Positions 1 through 10,862 are shown, counted from the stretch's first letter. The stretch is 64,000 nt of DNA from Lichina pygmaea (GCA_963422465.1 OY730173.1:868001-932000), one strand, 5' to 3'. Notes: generated by a model from the letters alone, not told the origin. A program made the numbers and translations.

Positions 1-1691
1 TCCTAAACGTGAGTACTCCTGTCCTCCAGTTAACAACTGGGTTGTACTTCTTTAGCCAAGGCATCCCCAAATAGATATCCTGAGTGGCCAACTTGACAAT
101 ATCAAGGTAGATCCTTTCAGTATAGTGTCCAGTAACTATTTCTATTGGCTATGTCTTATGGCAGACTAGCTCTGTCTGTCTATTTGCCATCGCAAGCTGG
201 TAGGGCTGCTGCTTGTGTTTCTTTCCAGTGCTGAGAGTGTTGTAGAGTTGTCTTAAAATGTAGTTTCCACTGGCTCTAGAATCAACAAGTGTGTATGTCT
301 GTACTGGCGTGTTGGCGTGTAGTGACACAGGTAATCGCAGGTGCTTTGTGTTGCTAGGGGTCATGTGGTTGAGCTCCTGATGTCACCCCTTGACAAGGGA
401 GTTCAGTCTTTTCCTGATTGAAGTATTTTTCCACTGACTGGGCAATAAGTCCAGCTATTCCTATCAGTCCTGAGGAATCCATTCATGAATTTGTCTTGCT
501 GATGCTTGTCACATCCGGGTTTGAGGCAGTACTGCCAATTGTTGACATAGCAGTTGTTGTTGTTGCCTTACTGTAGGAACATAAAGTGTTTGTGCCAATC
601 ATGTGTGTGCCTGGGGAATGTGGTGTGTTTGTGTTTGTCCCAAAAGTGGATCTCACACACATCCTTCTCACAATTGACCCAATGCTTGTGGCAGGTGGCG
701 TGGTAGGGTGAATGTCCTCTATACCTTCGTAGTTGTTTGTGGTAGGTGCAGTAGTGTTTTGTGCAGAACCTCCACTGTAGTTCACTGTGCTGTAAGTTTT
801 GTGGGTCTATGCTGTAAGCATAGCTTCCTTGTGGTATTTCTTCTTTGATAGATGTGGGTTTGTCTCAGTCCCCATCAGAGGTGGTTAAGAGCTCCTGTCC
901 CTTGTCCTGACCTGTCTGTTCTGGTAGGTCCTTGCCTTCTGATGTTGCCAGTTGGTGGGCTACTTCAAGTGTCTGATTATAATTGTCCTATTGTTCAAGG
1001 GATAGCTGAGTCTCTTCTGGTGGGTTCTCTGGCTTGATGACATTCCAGTCTCTGTCAAGTGTATTAAGTTGCTGTCAGTGCACCTTGTTCTTTGAACAAC
1101 AGTCTTTCACCATGTGGCCTAGCTTGCCACAAGTATAGCACTTCAGTACTTTCCTTTTTTTGTTGTTTCTTCCCTTTGTGAATCTTCCTCTGTGGTGGAC
1201 TGCATCCAGTTCCATGGGTGCATAACTATATAGATCATGTGGTGGTGCCTTGTTAGGCAGCTTGTAGTGGTTGCTCATATGCCATGCAGGGTGGCTGTAT
1301 CCTCTGTCATAGTGTTTCTCTATCACTCACTCAAATAACTTGTTGTTGATGTTGATTGCTTGTGTGATGAGTTCATCCAGTGTGTTGACCACTTGTCTGT
1401 TGAAGGTGATCTTGTCCTTCATGTTTTTCTTGAGTCCACATCAGTACATGACTATCAGGGTGTTGTCATCCCAGTCAGTCAGTACTGAGTATTGTTTGAA
1501 CTGTGTGGTATACTCTGCAGCTAAGTGTTGTTGCTTGATGTGCTGGATCATTCATATAGCCACTTTGTTTTTGTTAGATAGTCCAAGGATCTTTTTGATC
1601 TCCTCCTTGAATTGTGTCTATTTTGTCATCCATTCTGATATACCACATGGTCTCTGTTTCCTGAGAGATGTTTGTTGATGTAGGGTTTGAC
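1..1691 (-). mobile_element. Ty3/Gypsy element A, internal part left of the inserted element B
   Basis: Gag-side and protease-side remains of a Ty3/Gypsy retroelement on the minus strand. A CCHC zinc knuckle (CYTCGKLGHMVKDCC) lies near 1090-1140 and a retropepsin-like stretch (LVDSRASGNYI) near 240-330. The sequence matches the equivalent parts of elements B and C. It continues off the left window edge. On the right it stops at the TSD of element B and resumes at 10863. The copy is a fossil with broken reading frames. Confidence 0.85.
1687..1691. repeat. Target-site duplication of element B, left copy (TTGAC)
   Basis: TTGAC directly before the LTR end at 1692. The same five bases follow the other LTR at 10863-10867. 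Joining the two flanks restores gag sequence colinear with elements B and C, so this is a genuine 5-bp TSD. Confidence 0.85.
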
Positions 1692-1712
1692 TGTTGCGGT
1701 CTGTACTGTGCT

Positions 1713-1727
1713 GTCCTAACCAAGTAT
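1713..1727. repeat. 15-bp target-site duplication of LINE 1, left copy
   Basis: GTCCTAACCAAGTAT at 1713-1727 is repeated exactly at 4339-4353. The uninterrupted site can be seen in the sister LTR near 10280, which proves insertion of the LINE into the LTR. Confidence 0.9.
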
Positions 1728-4338
1728 TTTTATTTTTTATTTTATTTGATTCTTACACTGGTAGTAGCTTTACAGCCATGCAGATCTTCTAGCTAATAGT
1801 GAACTCCTTCAGAAAACCTTTGAAGGGATAAAAACTGAAGGCAGGGTGTGACTAGGGAATGTAACAAAAGGAATCTTGAAGTTTCTGGTAAGAGAAAAGA
1901 ATCTAGGTATTGGATTGGGAATAGTGGAGTTTGAAAGCTAGATTAAACTGGTTTAGTCTTTTCAAAGACATAAACCAGTACAAGAACTTCTGTAGTAGCT
2001 CTGGGTTTGAAATAATAGTGGTGAAGTCTTGGGGATTAAAAGAGACTTGTTGTCTTTGTCTTGAATAAAGAGAGCATGAAGAGGTGATATGTTTTGCAGT
2101 TTCTTCCGCTTGGCCACACACACATAGTGGGGTAGGGAAGTCAGGAGCTCCAGCTCTGAAAAGAAAACTTGCCAGACCAATTCTTCCAGTCCTGATTTGC
2201 AGTAGCAGACTTGCCTCAGCTTTCTGTAACTCTTTGTAGAGCTTCAGATTGTTTTTGTGTGGCTTTTGACAGAAAGTCTGCCAGCCTGGATGGCTTCTTC
2301 TTTTCTTCTCTTCCCATTGGTCTTCCCACTCTTTAGTAAAGAGCTTTTGTAGTTCTTTCTTTGAACTAGCCTGGTTAGTAGTTATTTGACTTAACCAAGT
2401 GAATTTCCACTTAGGAGAGATAGTTGAGGATTCCTTTAAAGGTTTCTTCAAGAGAGAGGCATAGCTGGAAATAGTGGAAAAGATACTGTCAAGAAAGTAT
2501 TTGAGAGGGGAGTTTTGAATAGAAGAAAGAAAACAGGCAGTGCGAAATTTAAAGTATAGGTCTAGAGGTAGAAGAAAAAGCTCACTCTCTAATAGAAAAG
2601 AAGGAGTGGCTTTGAAGGCACCCCCAATAAGTCTTAGGCATCTGTTTTGAAATGAAACAAGAGAAGAGATATTGGAGGATTTTCTTAGAGGGTTAAACCA
2701 GATCCCCACTGCATAGCTCAGTAGAGATCTCAGTATAGCAGTGTACACCAGACGTGATGTGTGAACTGGAAAGCCCCAAGTAGAATAGGAAGTTCTAGAA
2801 AGAGAAGAGAGTGCTTTCTGTGCTTTTTGAAGAATAATCCTCTGGTGTTTGTGCCAGTGGAGCTTTGCATCTAGGTACACTCCAAGTACTCGCACTTCTT
2901 CTTTTGGTTTGAGAATCACATTCCCCAGTCTGAGCTTGAGCTGAAGATTGTCTGATCTTCTTCTGGAAAAATGAAGTATTTCATATTTCTCAGGAGAGAA
3001 GACCATTCCATGTCTTGCAGCCCAGGATAGACATTTGTGGTGTGTGTTCTTTAACTTCAGAAGGTTACTTTTCAAGGAGTGACCAAAAGCAAGCAGATTT
3101 GTATCATCTGCAAACCCCAGGGCAGATACACCAGAAGAGGGAGTATGCACAGTCTCATGCAATTCAGAAATGTAGAATAGAAAAAGAATAGGGGATAATG
3201 GAGAACCTTGAGGAACTCCACAATGAATAGGAATAGAATAAGACTCAGAATCATCAAAGACAAGAGTGGTAGAGCACTTATCACAGAAGGAGTAGATCCA
3301 GGAAGCTAGCCAGGCAGGTATTCCTTTTCTTTTCAGAATTTGCTGTAGTATCTTGGGGAGAACTCTGTCATAGGCTCCTGAGATATCCAGTGAGAGTAGG
3401 GATGCAACCATGCCTTCCTTCCAGACTTTTTCCACTTGGGAGGTTAGAAGGAAAAGTGCTGCTTCTGTGGATCTTCCTTTCCTAAAGCCCATCTGGATAT
3501 CTGGCAATAGTCCAGCTTCTTCTGCTATCTTGCTTAGTCTGGCTGCAGCAATAGCTTCCATCAGCTTGCCTGTTGTGTTTAGCAGAGCTATAGGGCACCA
3601 GGCTTTAGCTTGATTGTAGGTTCCCTTGCCAGGTTTCCTCAAGCAGACTGTTTTTGCACTCTTAAATCTTTCAGGGAAGTACTCCAGTTTCCAGCATGTT
3701 GAAGTCAGAATAGCTAGAGCTTGGCAGAACCTAGGCCCCAGAGCTCTCAGAAATCCATTTGGCAGCTTATCTCTCCCTCCTGCTGTGAAAAGTTTCTTCT
3801 TGGCCAGAATTTGCTCCACTTCTTCACATGTTACCTCCTGGGAGAGCTGTATCTCAGAGATAGTCTGGGAGCTTTCTGAGCCTGGTTCTGGAACTAGAGC
3901 TTTTGGAAAGAACTGTTGTGAGAAGGCTTTAGTCTTTTCCTCAAAGGTTTTGGCTATTCCTTCTTGTGTTTCCAGGTCAGGAACCAGAGGAAGATCAGGA
4001 GTCTTGTTGGCTTTGGACTTTCCCCACTTTGCAAGCTTCCAGAACTTTGAAGAGCTGGCCAGCTCATGGATTTGGTGTCTGAAAGTGTTCTGTTTTCCAT
4101 CTCTGACTGCCTTTTTCTTGAGCTTAGTTGCTTGCTCAAGTTCCTCTTGACTTGCTTGCCTTTTTTGCACTTTTCTTCTTACTCTTCTTTCCTCTTTAAC
4201 CTTGTTTTGGATCTCTTGATTCCACCAGGGAACTGAGTGGCCAGATTGCTTCTGGAGCTGTGTGGATTTGCTTGCTATTTCTTGGAGAAAGTTGTCAAGA
4301 TACTCCAAGTACTCATCCACTTCATATTTGTCTTGGAA
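1728..4338 (-). mobile_element. Non-LTR retrotransposon (LINE 1), 5'-truncated, inside LTR of element B
   Basis: A minus-strand LINE bounded by 15-bp TSDs. Its 3' end (low coordinates) is A-rich with TAAAA-like units, and its 5' end cuts straight into the open reading frame. It is truncated upstream of the RT domain, so the endonuclease part of ORF2 is missing. The remaining frame is uninterrupted, which makes this the youngest insertion in the nest. The fungal Tad1-like group is the likely family, inferred from the RT and C-terminal Cys/His motif. Confidence 0.9.
1903..4338 (-). CDS. LINE ORF2 fragment: reverse transcriptase with C-terminal Cys/His motif
   Basis: An 811-codon frame open right up to the 5' truncation point, so it has no natural start. 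The first 130 residues are a basic linker. RT motifs follow in order: LSLDISGAYDRV, CGVPQGSPLSPILF and the catalytic box GFADDTN. The C-terminal region ends with a CVCG..ETAKHI..SC zinc-type motif common in LINE ORF2 proteins. I see no RNase H domain between RT and this motif and no endonuclease upstream. Known role of the family: target-primed reverse transcription of its own RNA. This copy cannot be complete, because its 5' end is missing. Confidence 0.9.
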   Translation of the reverse strand, partial: FQDKYEVDEYLEYLDNFLQEIASKSTQLQKQSGHSVPWWNQEIQNKVKEERRVRRKVQKRQASQEELEQATKLKKKAVRDGKQNTFRHQIHELASSSKFWKLAKWGKSKANKTPDLPLVPDLETQEGIAKTFEEKTKAFSQQFFPKALVPEPGSESSQTISEIQLSQEVTCEEVEQILAKKKLFTAGGRDKLPNGFLRALGPRFCQALAILTSTCWKLEYFPERFKSAKTVCLRKPGKGTYNQAKAWCPIALLNTTGKLMEAIAAARLSKIAEEAGLLPDIQMGFRKGRSTEAALFLLTSQVEKVWKEGMVASLLSLDISGAYDRVLPKILQQILKRKGIPAWLASWIYSFCDKCSTTLVFDDSESYSIPIHCGVPQGSPLSPILFLFYISELHETVHTPSSGVSALGFADDTNLLAFGHSLKSNLLKLKNTHHKCLSWAARHGMVFSPEKYEILHFSRRRSDNLQLKLRLGNVILKPKEEVRVLGVYLDAKLHWHKHQRIILQKAQKALSSLSRTSYSTWGFPVHTSRLVYTAILRSLLSYAVGIWFNPLRKSSNISSLVSFQNRCLRLIGGAFKATPSFLLESELFLLPLDLYFKFRTACFLSSIQNSPLKYFLDSIFSTISSYASLLKKPLKESSTISPKWKFTWLSQITTNQASSKKELQKLFTKEWEDQWEEKKRRSHPGWQTFCQKPHKNNLKLYKELQKAEASLLLQIRTGRIGLASFLFRAGAPDFPTPLCVCGQAEETAKHITSSCSLYSRQRQQVSFNPQDFTTIISNPELLQKFLYWFMSLKRLNQFNLAFKLHYSQSNT

Positions 4339-4353
4339 GTCCTAACCAAGTAT
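4339..4353. repeat. 15-bp target-site duplication of LINE 1, right copy
   Basis: Exact repeat of the bases at 1713-1727, directly after the truncated 5' end of the LINE. Confidence 0.9.
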
Positions 4354-4594
4354 AGGATTAAGAGTAAGATGTGGAAGGCGGGTTGGTTCTCGCAGGAGAG
4401 GAGTGTCAAGAAGTGCAAAGGGGTTTGGTGGAACATGGTGGTGGTGACACCTGATCAATAGCTTTGTACAAAAGGATTGTATTGAAGTAGATCTAGTTGT
4501 CTGGATCACAACATGAGTTGAAGATGATTGTTCCATAAGGGAACTATCACCGGACTATATAGTGCTGGCCTGTCAAGATGATTCAGATTGTCTT

Positions 4595-4812
4595 GACAGT
4601 CTTGACATCAAGACAGGTGAGATTGTCTTGACAGTCCCACCATGTTATGCACCCTGCGTCAAGACTGGTGAGATTGTCTTGATGTTTCATGCACACTGCA
4701 TCAAGACTGGTGAGGCTGTCTTGATGCTTCCTGCATCCTGCATCAAGACTGGTGAGATTGTCTTGATACTTCATGTATACTGTGTCAAGCTGCCTGTGTG
4801 TGTCTTGACAGT
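4595..4812. repeat. Tandem repeats in LTR of element B (TCAAGAC...GTCTTGA units)
   Basis: About four imperfect units of roughly 45-65 bp. Each has TCAAGACTGGTGAGATTGTCTTGA as an inverted core, followed by a TTCATGCAxxCTGC linker. The same array is at about 10540-10755 in the sister LTR. It lies in the U3-like part of the LTR, so a regulatory role is possible but unproven. Confidence 0.8.
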
Positions 4813-4883
4813 CACGTGACCCCTTGTTGGTTGGTCACTTGACTTCCATAGTGTCCTCTTGCCTGGCCCACAGCCTGATTGTC

Positions 4884-4891
4884 TATAAATA
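4884..4891 (+). promoter_or_regulatory. Outward-facing TATA box in LTR of element B
   Basis: TATAAATA on the plus strand, 28 bases before the LTR end and about 140 bases before the plus-strand ORF at 5033. It points opposite to gag-pol. The sister LTR keeps the same box near 10828, and the LTRs of elements A and C have TATAAA in the equivalent place. Promoter function is inferred. Confidence 0.45.
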
Positions 4892-5032
4892 AGTGGCTCC
4901 CATCCCAGAGGTCATAACACTACCCTCCTCTCCTTCATTCATCATCCTGATGAATTCTTGAGTATGTCTGCGAAATCATGTACCTCTGCTTACTGAAAAC
5001 AACTGGCAGCCCAGATCTGTGATCATAACTTC

Positions 5033-5272
5033 ATGTCACTTGCTCTGTGTAACTTCTGTGTTTTGAACCACAAGCCCTGCTTCCAAATATCTGACAACAA
5101 CAATAAGTTGAAGTGCGCTGAATGCACTTATTGTGGGAAGTCCTGTGTGTCACTTTCTTGGGAGTTGCTGAACATGACCCAAGATAACCTTTGTGAGGAT
5201 TTGGCTGTTGATGAGGCCAAGCGGGATGCTCTTGTTGAGCAGCTTGCCAAGCTGCAGGCTTGTGTGTCCTGA
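5033..5272 (+). CDS. Small Cys-rich ORF antisense to element B, between its integrase end and 3' LTR
   Basis: A short frame of 79 residues opposite to gag-pol. Cysteines are spaced like a small metal-binding module: CNFC, then a PC, then KCAECTYCGKSC. An acidic/helical segment follows (DEAKRDALVEQLAKLQ). I do not recognise a named family. Its position next to an LTR that carries a plus-strand TATA box suggests an accessory antisense gene of the element. It may instead be only a remnant of a longer one. Part of a fossil element. Confidence 0.4.
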   Translation: MSLALCNFCVLNHKPCFQISDNNNKLKCAECTYCGKSCVSLSWELLNMTQDNLCEDLAVDEAKRDALVEQLAKLQACVS

Positions 5273-5669
5273 AAGTGAAAGGTTCTTGAAGGTGCTGAGA
5301 GTCAAGCAAAGAAGAAGCTCCAGTGCCTTGTTGCTGAAATAGAGGCAGATGGTGAAGACTTGTCAGTGACAGTTATTGACATGTCCGCACTGCAGGCCAA
5401 GCTGTTCAGTCCTACTTCTGCCAGAACTGCTGCAGGAGGAGCTGGCAGTTCATGAGGTTCCTGAGTGGTTTCCAGGTATTTTCCAAGTCTGGGTAGTTTT
5501 TCCACTTGACAAGGTATCACTGACCTTTTCTCTTCAAGATCTGTTCAACCTCAAATTCCTGTTCTTCCTCTGGTTGGTAATGAAATGTTTCCTGCAAGAG
5601 TGTGCTCTGGTCAGCTAATTCAATCATTGAGATATGAAAGTTTGGGTGTACCCAAGTGTCTCTTGGTAG

Positions 5670-8600
5670 TCACAGTCTGACGTTGACTGGTCTGGTTCTT
5701 TCTTCAACTGAAAATAGTCTGACCTTGACATAGTCCAGTTTCTTTGTTCTTGGTTTCTTGACTTTCCAATTTTTTGTGAGGAGGTAGACTTTATCCCCCT
5801 TCTTCAGCTGAGGTGCTATTTTCGATTTTTTGTCTATTTGGTGTTGCATCTTTTCTGAGGTCTCTTGAAGGTAATACCTCATCATCGTGTGTGTTTGTCA
5901 TAGGAGCTTGTCATGTTGGAGTGCTTTCTCCATGTTTGGTGAAGCTCTGCTTGGCATTCTGATGTTTGCGTGTTGTCCAAAATTGGCAAAGAATAGTGAT
6001 TCCTTTGTTGAGTCTGATCTGTGCTGGTTGATTGCCAGCTGTACCACTGGTAATAATTGTACCTAATTGCTGTGGGTCTGGTTGATGTAATGCTGCAAAT
6101 AAGTTTCCAGAACTTGGTTTGCTCACTCTGTCTGGCTATCAGTTTATGGGTGATAGGCTGTAGATATCTTGGGTTTTGTTCCCATGGCTGCACTGATTGT
6201 TTTCCAGTAGTTGGATATGAAGAGTTTGTCTCTGTCAGTAATGACTGTGATTGGAACTCTGTGGTCCCTGACCAATCTGTCCAGTAGGAGGTGTCCCAAC
6301 TGCTCTACTGTGTGGGTTTCCTTGAATGGTACCACTATTAGGTATTTTGTGAATCTGTCCACAATCACCATAATTGAGTTGTAGGTGATTCCTGTGACTG
6401 GGTCTTTGGACTTGGGTAGCTTTGTGATGAAGTCTATTGACATGTCTTCTCAAGAGCCTCTTGGTATTGTGTTCGGGTGTCTCTCTCTATATGGCTTATG
6501 TCTTCTATGTTTGTTTTTCTGGCATAGTAGACACTTGCTGATGTAGCTTGTGACATGTTGTCAGAGGTTGATGACATTGTTCCCTGCCTGTTGGATAAGG
6601 TCTGTAATTTTGGTGATTCCTGGGTGACCATGTGCTGGATTATCGTGGTAGTTCCTTATTAGTTCTTCAGTGTCTTCTGCTGTGAGCTTGTTGATCTGTG
6701 GTTGAGGCACCAGGTTTCCTTGCTGGTCCTGCTGTAAGATTATTCCTTGGTGTTCATCATCTTCCATGTAGTCTATTCATTAGCTTAGTGTGTCTGCTCT
6801 CCTATTGTCTTGTCTGGGAGTGTACAAGATCTTGAACTTGTGTTGCCCTAGGAGTTCAGCCTATCTGACTTGTTGTCTGTTCAGCTTCTTGGTTGTCATG
6901 AATGTTGTCAGATTCTTGTGGTCTGTGAGAATAGTGAGTTCAGAACTACTTTCTGTATACACTCTCCAATGTTTGAGTATGTTGACGACTACCAGTAGCT
7001 CTTTATCGTGGATATCATAGTTTCATTCTGCTTGTGACATTTTGCGTGAGTAGTAGGCAACTGGGTGCCACTTGCCATCTGCCTGTTGGCATAGACATAC
7101 CCCCACCACTTGGTCTGAAGTGTCTGTTTTGATTTGTGTTGGCTGGCCTGTCTTGAAGTTGAGGAGAACTGGTTTCTTGGCACAAGTGTCCTTGAGCTGT
7201 TGGAATACTTTTTGTTGTCTCTCTGTCCACCAGTACTCCACATCCTTCTTTATGAGTTCTGTCAGTGGTGTTACCATCTGTGAGTAGTTCTTAATAAACT
7301 GTCAGTTGAAGTTGGCAAATCCTAGAAAGGCTTGTACTTTCTTGACTGATGTCGGTGTTGGCTATTGCTGAATCACTTTGATTTTCTCAGAGTCAATCTT
7401 GATCCCTTCAATCCCTATAATGTATCTGAGGAATTCAACTTCTGGTTTGTTGAACTTGTATTTCTTTAGGTTGAGCTTGAGCTGTACCTCTTGTAGGCAT
7501 CGTAGAACATCTTTCACATGTTTGGTATGTTCCTGTTGTGTGTTCAAGTAGACAAGAATGTTGTCCAGGTAGTTGATAGCTGTTTGGTCCAGGTGTGCTC
7601 TGATAATATTGTTGATCAATGCTTGACATGTTGCTGGTGTGTTCGTGAGTCTGAATAGCATAACCAGATACTTGTAGTGTCTGTATCAGGTTCTGAAGGC
7701 TGTCTTCCATTCTTCTCCTTCTTTCATGTGTATCAGGTTGTATGCTTCTTTCAAGTCCAGCTTGGTAAAGATTGTAGCTTGGCTGATCCTGTCTTGCAAT
7801 TTGTTCGCATTTGGCAACAGGTATCAGTTTTTGATAGTAATATTGTTGAGTTTCCTGTAATCCACACAAAGTTGAAGACTTCCATTTTTCTTTAGTGTAA
7901 ATAGTATTGGGTATCCTGCTGGTGATTGAGATTCTTGAATGAAACTCTTTTTCAGGTTTTCCTCCAGGTACTCGCGAAGTACTTGGAGCTCTTTCTCTGA
8001 TAACTGGTAAATTGGTCCAAATCCTGGCTCCATCCCTGGTTGCAACTTGATCTCATGATCCCAAGATTAGTGCTTAGGCAACACTGCTGTTGTTGTCTCT
8101 TCCTGAAAGAAGTTATCATACCCAGGTCAGTACTCTTCAGGGATCTCCAGAGAGTTAACAACTTCCTCTCTCTTCATCTCTGACTGTTTGGCCACCTGGT
8201 TCTGGGGTGTGCCTGTCAAGGCAGACCTCTTCTCTTGAGAGTTATCCTTTCTGTCAGTGAGGTTCCACTGAGGACTTCTTCCCTCATCTGTCCACACCTT
8301 CTGCGGCTGGTAACAGGTCTGAGCTGTGTTGTTAGTGCAGTTTCTAAATGTGAGTACTCCTGTCCTCCAGTTAATAACTGGGTTGTGCTTCTTTAGCCAA
8401 GGCATCCCCAAATAGATATCCTGAGTGGCCAACTTGACAATATCAAGGTGGATCCTTTCAGTATGGTGTCTGGTAACCATTTCCATTGGCTGCGTCTTAT
8501 GGCAGACTAGCTCTGTCTGTCTATTTGCTATCGCGAGCTGATAGGACTACCACTTGTGTCTTCTTCCAGTGCTGAGGGTGTTATAAAGTTGTCTTGAAAT

Positions 8601-10260
8601 GTAGTTTCCACTGGCTCCAGAGTCAACAAGTGTGTATGTCTGTACTGGCGTGTTGGTGTGTAGTGACACAGGCAATCGCAGGTGCTTTGTGTTGCTAGGG
8701 GTCATGTTGTTAAGCTCCTGATGTCACCCCTTAACAAGAGAGTTCAGTCTTTTCCTGATTGAAGTGTTTTTCCACTGACTGGGCAATGGGTCCAGCCATT
8801 CCCATCAGTTCTGAGGAATCTGTTCATGAATTTGTCTTGCTGATGCTTGTCATATCCAGACTTAAGGCAGTACTGCCAGTTGTTGATGTAGCAGTTGTTG
8901 TTGTTACCTTGCTGTAGGAACATGAGGTGTTTGTGCCAATCATGTGTGTGCCCGGGGAATACAGTGTGTTGGTGTTTGTCCCAAAGGTGGATCTCACACA
9001 CATCCTTCTCACAATTGACTCAATGCTTGTGGCAGGTGGTGTGGTAGGGTGAATGTCCTCTGTACCTTTGTAGTTGTTTGTGGTAGGTGCAGTAGTGCTT
9101 TGTACAAAACCTCCACTGTAGTTCACCGTGCTGTAGGTTTTGTGGGTCCATACTGTAAGCATAGCTTCCTTGTGGTATTTCTTCTTTGATAGACGTGGGT
9201 TTGTCTCAGTCCCCATCAGAGGTGGTTAAGGGCTCCTGTCTCTTGTTCTGACCTGTCTGTTCTGGTAGGTCCTTGCCTTCTGATGTTGCCAGTTGGTAGG
9301 CTACTTCCAATGTCTGATTGTAGTTGTCCTATTGTTTGAGGGATAGCTGAGTCTCTCCTGGTGGGTCCTCTGGCTTGATGATATTCCAGTCTCTGTCAAG
9401 CGTATTAAGTTGCTGTCAGTGCACCTTGTTCTTTGAACAACAGTCTCTCACCATGTGGCCTAGCTTGCCACAGGCATAGCACTTCAGTGCTTTCCCTTTT
9501 TTGTTATTTCTTCCTTTCGTGAACCTTCCCTTGTGGTGGACTGTATCCAGTCCCATGGGTGCATAGCCATATAGATCATGTGGTGGTGCCTTGTTAGGCA
9601 GCTTGTAGTGGTTGCTCACATGCTATGCGGGGTGGCTGTATCCTCTGTTGTGGTGTTTCTCCATCACTTGCTTGAATAGTTTATTATTGATGTTGATTGC
9701 TTGTGTGATGAGCTTGTCCAGTGTGTTGACCACTCGTCTGTCGAAGGTGATTTCATCCTTCATGTTTTCCTTGAGTCCATGTCAGTACATAACCATCAGG
9801 GCGTTATCATCCCAATCAGTCAGTACTGAGTATTGTTTGAACTGTGTGGTGTACTCTGCGGCTGAGTGTTATTGTTTGATGTGCTAGATCATTTGTATAG
9901 CCACTTTGTCTTTGTTAGATAGTCCAAGGATCCTTTTGATCTTGTCCTTGAATCACGTCTATTTTGTTATCTATTCTGTTGTGCTGTTGTGGTGTCTGTT
10001 TCCTGAGAGATGTTTGTTGATGTAGAGCTTGATCCATTGATAAGTATTACCTCTCATGTAAGTGGTTGCAAAAAGGGGCCACTTTTCCTTAGGCAGCTTT
10101 GTCTCTGGTTGGAATTGAAAGTAGACTTGGAGTTGCATAAGCCAGTTGTTGACCTTGTTTCTTTTGCTGTAGAACAGGTCTGGCTTGACAATGCTAATCT
10201 TTCCATCTGGAATCTGGGGTTGGTTGCTCCTGAGGTACTCATCCTTGAGAGTCTTCAATG
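5670..10260 (-). mobile_element. gag-pol internal region of element B
   Basis: Minus-strand coding remains in Ty3/Gypsy order: gag about 9400-10260 with zinc knuckle CYACGKLGHMVRDCC near 9430-9480; protease region near 8560-8700; RT about 7360-8060 ([15 protein letters not shown] and a fingers/palm stretch); RNase H about 6980-7290; integrase about 5670-6780, with the core start MSIDFITKLPKSKD near 6400-6440 and a basic C-terminal domain at 5670-5885. Gag begins almost directly at the LTR, leaving no obvious space for a standard primer-binding site. Broken in many places. Confidence 0.85.
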
Positions 10261-10862
10261 TGTTGCAGTCTGTACTGTGCCATCCTAACCAAGTATAGGA
10301 TTAAGGGCAGGATGTGGAAGGCAGGTTAGTTCTCACAGGAGAGAAGTGTCAAGGAGTGCGAAGGGGTTTGGTGGAATGTAGTGGTGGTGACACCTGATCA
10401 ATGGCTTCATACAAAAGGATTGTATTGAAGTAGATCTAGTTGTCTGGATCACAACATAAGTTGAAGATGATTGTTCCATAAGGGAACTATCACTGGACTA
10501 TATAGTGCTGGCCTGTCAAGATGATCAAGATTGTCTTGACAGTCTTGACGTCAAGACAGGTGAGATTGTCTTGACAGTCCCACCATGTTATACACTCTGT
10601 GTCAAGACTGGTGAGATTGTCTTCATGCTTTGTGCACACTGTGTCAAGACTGGTGAGACTGTCTTGATGCTTCCTGCATCCTGCATCAAGACTGGTGAGA
10701 TTGTCTTGATACTTCATGCATGCTGCGTCAAGCCACCCGTGTGTGTCTCAACAGTCACGTGACCTCTTGTTGGTTGGTCACTTGATTTCCATGGTGTCCT
10801 CTTGCCTGGCCTGCAGCCTGATTGTCTATAAATAAGTGGCTCCCATCCCAGGGGTCGTAACA
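10261..10862 (-). repeat. 5' LTR of element B
   Basis: 602 bp, TGTTGCAGTC...GGTCGTAACA on the plus strand. It matches the LTR at 1692-4919 in length and layout, including the tandem units (about 10540-10755), CACGTG near 10756 and plus-strand TATAAATA near 10828. Confidence 0.9.

Larger units (their letters stand above)
1692..4919 (-). repeat. 3' LTR of element B, interrupted by LINE 1
   Basis: Starts TGTTGCGGTC and ends GTCATAACA on the plus strand. After removal of the LINE and one TSD copy it is 602 bp, the same as the 5' LTR at 10261. It contains a sense-direction TATATA (minus strand, 4556-4561), internal tandem repeats (about 4595-4812), a CACGTG site near 4814 and a plus-strand TATAAATA near the outer end. 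Confidence 0.85.
1692..10862 (-). mobile_element. Ty3/Gypsy LTR retroelement B, full length, carrying a LINE insertion
   Basis: Element with both LTRs (3' LTR 1692-4919 split by a LINE, 5' LTR 10261-10862, each 602 bp without the LINE) and 5-bp TSDs. The part order on the minus strand is gag, protease, RT, RNase H, integrase, the order of Ty3/Gypsy. LTR termini are near-inverted (TGTTGC.GTC and a complement of TGTTAYGACC). Without the LINE it is about 6.5 kb. Structurally it looks whole, but its frames are broken in many places. Its LTRs differ by roughly one base in ten in the stretch I compared, so it is not recent. It lies inside element A. Confidence 0.9.

Noticed and set aside
4562-4819. 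Plus-strand 85-codon frame with repeated KTGEIVL units
   Set aside because: It is a translation of the LTR tandem repeats, present in the same form at 10505-10762; no evidence of a protein.
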